Origin: Pseudomonas fulva
Lineage (GTDB): Bacteria > Pseudomonadota > Gammaproteobacteria > Pseudomonadales > Pseudomonadaceae
Assembly (NCBI RefSeq): GCF_015680705.1
Contig: NZ_JADNYP010000014.1
Location: forward strand, 62,001 to 126,000
Reading direction: 5' to 3'
Length of the DNA: 64,000 bases
Position numbers and translations under genes: made by a program
Notes under the pieces: model-generated
Databases searched by the model: none
Seen by the model: only the letters and a program-made list of their open reading frames with translations
Told to the model about the DNA's origin: nothing
In this document: piece by piece, positions 62,454 to 64,000 of the stretch
Numbering within the stretch: the first letter of the stretch is position 1
Layout of the letters: each line of letters begins with the position of its first letter

Positions 62454-63650
62454 TCACAGTACCTCGACGATGGCCTTGGTCACCACGTGGATGTTGCTCT
62501 GGTTCAGCGCCGCGACGCAAATGCGTCCGGTATCGAGGGCATAGATGCCGAACTCATCCTTCAGGCGGCCGACCTGGGCGGCGGAAAGGCCCGAGTAGGA
62601 GAACATCCCGCGCTGCCGACCGACGAAGGTGAAGTCACGGCTGGCGCCGTACTGGGCCAGCAGTTCGACCATCTGCCCACGCATGCCGTGGATGCGGCCA
62701 CGCATCTCGGCCAGCTCGCTTTCCCACATCTGGCGCAGTTCGGGGCTGTTGAGCACCGCGGCGACGATGCTGGCGCCATGGGTCGGCGGGTTGGAGTAGG
62801 TGGTGCGGATCACTCGCTTGACCTGCGACAGGACGCGAGTGGCCTCTTCGCGCGAGTCGGTGACGATCGACAGTGCGCCGACCCGCTCGCCGTACAGCGA
62901 GAACGACTTGGAGAAGGAGCTGGAGACGAAGAAGTTCAGGCCCGACTCGGCGAACAGGCGTACCGCGAAGGCGTCTTCGGCGATGCCCTCGCCAAAGCCT
63001 TGGTAGGCCATGTCGAGGAATGGTACATGGCCCTTGGCCTTGATCACTTGGAGCACGTTCTTCCAGTCGTCCAGGCTCAGGTCCACGCCGGTGGGGTTGT
63101 GGCAGCAGGCATGCAGCACGATGATCGAGCCGGACGGCAGGCCGTTCAAGTCTTCGAGCATGCCGGCGCGATTGACGTCATGGCTCGGCGCATCATAGTA
63201 GCGATAGTTGCGCACCGGGAAGCCAGCGGTCTCGAACAGCGCGCGGTGGTTTTCCCAGCTTGGGTCGCTGATCGCGACGGTGGCGCCCGGGGCCAGGCGC
63301 TTGAGGAAGTCCGCGCCGATCTTCAGCGCACCGGTGCCGCCGACCGCCTGCACGGTCACCACGCGACCTTCTGCCAGCAGGGGCGACTCGGCGCCGAACA
63401 GCAGTTTCTGCACGGCCTGGTCATAGCTGGCGATGCCGTCGATCGGCAGGTAACCGCGCGAGGCGTGCTGGGCGGCGCGCTGGGTCTCGGCTTCGATCAC
63501 CGCGCGCAGCAGCGGAATGCGGCCTTGCTCGTTGCAGTAGACACCGACGCCCAGGTTGACCTTGTCGGTACGAGGATCGGCGTTGAACGCTTCGTTGAGG
63601 CCCAGGATGGGGTCGCGGGGTGCCAGCTCGACAGCGGAAAACAGGCTCAT
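62454..63650 (-). CDS. tyrB: Aromatic amino acid/aspartate aminotransferase (TyrB-type)
   Basis: A 398-residue class I aminotransferase. N-terminus MSLFSAVELAPRDPILGLNE, cofactor motifs HACCHNPTGVDLS and VSSSFSKSFSLYGERVG, with the PLP lysine in SKSFS (about 247), and a C-terminal MFSYSGLSAAQV. It transfers amino groups to 2-oxoglutarate from Tyr, Phe or Asp. AAGG lies before the start at 63650. It is divergent from uvrB, as in other Pseudomonas. Confidence 0.93.
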   Translation of the reverse strand: MSLFSAVELAPRDPILGLNEAFNADPRTDKVNLGVGVYCNEQGRIPLLRAVIEAETQRAAQHASRGYLPIDGIASYDQAVQKLLFGAESPLLAEGRVVTVQAVGGTGALKIGADFLKRLAPGATVAISDPSWENHRALFETAGFPVRNYRYYDAPSHDVNRAGMLEDLNGLPSGSIIVLHACCHNPTGVDLSLDDWKNVLQVIKAKGHVPFLDMAYQGFGEGIAEDAFAVRLFAESGLNFFVSSSFSKSFSLYGERVGALSIVTDSREEATRVLSQVKRVIRTTYSNPPTHGASIVAAVLNSPELRQMWESELAEMRGRIHGMRGQMVELLAQYGASRDFTFVGRQRGMFSYSGLSAAQVGRLKDEFGIYALDTGRICVAALNQSNIHVVTKAIVEVL

Positions 63651-63894
63651 TGTTACCTTGGCTCTGATGGAGAGTGATAGGGATGCCACGCTCCAGCCGA
63701 GTGCACTGAAGCGGTGCGCAAACGGGGAGTCAGTATAGTGATACCGGCGCGTCGCTGCGACAGTCTGGCGCAGCTTTTCCATGCTTTTGCGCGATTATTT
63801 TTCAACCCTTGGGCAAGTTCGCGGGTCCCACGAGAAAGCGGGGCGACCGCTGGCCGCGAGGCCAGCTCCTTCGCGGGGCGAAACTGGTGTAAAA

Positions 63895-63914
63895 TACTGG
63901 TTAAATTTACAGTC
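63895..63914. promoter_or_regulatory. LexA (SOS) box upstream of uvrB
   Basis: TACTG-N10-CAGTC, close to the gammaproteobacterial LexA consensus CTG-N10-CAG with flanking TA, lies 24 nt before the uvrB start. It implies DNA-damage induction of uvrB. Confidence 0.8.
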
Positions 63915-63937
63915 ATGCACGACGACAGAGGTACCTC

Positions 63938-64000
63938 ATGTCCGAGTTTCAGCTCGTCACCCGATTCGAGCCGGCAGGCGACCAGCCCGAAGCCATTCGC
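63938..64000 (+). CDS. uvrB: UvrABC system protein B, 5' part only
   Basis: The first 21 codons read MSEFQLVTRFEPAGDQPEAI and onward, the UvrB N-terminus (compare FKPSGDQPEAIRRL in E. coli). The gene runs off the window edge. GAGG lies before the start. UvrB is the damage-verification helicase of nucleotide excision repair. Confidence 0.88.
   Translation, partial: MSEFQLVTRFEPAGDQPEAIR

Noticed and set aside
63780..63890. Possible P. putida 35-nt REP element before uvrB
   Set aside because: Fragments such as TTCGCGGG occur, but the arms do not form the expected stem-loop.

Overview
The window is chromosomal DNA of a fluorescent Pseudomonas, most likely of the P. putida group (putida/entomophila/mosselii-like). 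The reasons are the high G+C with strong GC3 bias, EF-P with Arg32 next to its rhamnosyltransferase EarP, a TolC-type agglutination outer-membrane protein, and a long block from comEC through lpxK, kdsB, murB, rne, rluC, sppA, maf, rpmF, the fab genes, pabC, mltG, tmk, holB and tatD that follows the Pseudomonas order (the P. aeruginosa PA2956-PA2985 neighbourhood, as I remember it). About 60 protein genes, two tRNA genes (Ser-GGA, Asn-GUU) and one small RNA (probable rgsA) can be supported. I see no insertion sequence, integrase, prophage or CRISPR array.

Layout. 1-6.9 kb: an accessory catabolic operon (RpiR regulator, APC permease, class III aminotransferase, DAO-type FAD oxidoreductase, P5C-dehydrogenase-like aldehyde dehydrogenase), with visibly lower G+C than the rest and closed by a terminator. 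7-22.5 kb: housekeeping and transport genes (CorA, PlsC, a crotonase, tRNA-Ser, an MFS pump, a Gre-like factor, EarP/EF-P, BenE, TolC/LapE-like, MnmC, polyphosphate:AMP phosphotransferase, an FKBP lipoprotein). 22.7-32.5 kb: DUF1232 behind a perfect double DnaA-box palindrome, a small XRE cassette, the Prc protease, a quinone oxidoreductase, FadE, a GST and an ABC-2 exporter. 32.4-40 kb: DUF2062, ComEC and the tightly coupled exbB-exbD-lpxK-trm112-kdsB-ptp-murB operon (envelope and LPS precursors). 40-47 kb: rne with a long leader, divergent from rluC-HAD-sppA. 47-57.9 kb: maf, then yceD-rpmF-plsX-fabD-fabG-acpP-fabF-pabC-mltG-tmk-holB-tatD (fatty acids, folate, murein, dTMP, replication). 58-64 kb: a tauE/araC pair lying between tatD and rgsA, then TetR, a DUF4823 lipoprotein, DUF1285, tRNA-Asn, an aromatic aminotransferase, and the start of uvrB behind a LexA box.

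Most of the window is ordinary core genome. The points most worth a second look are: the amine/amino-acid catabolic operon of unknown substrate and its RpiR-type operators; the double DnaA-box palindrome; the 18-nt coding minisatellite in RNase E together with its roughly 690-nt leader and the possibly leaderless, promoter-overlapping rluC; the apparent absence of pilZ between holB and tatD; the tauE/araC insertion beside rgsA; and a family of AAGC-rich inverted repeats between genes.
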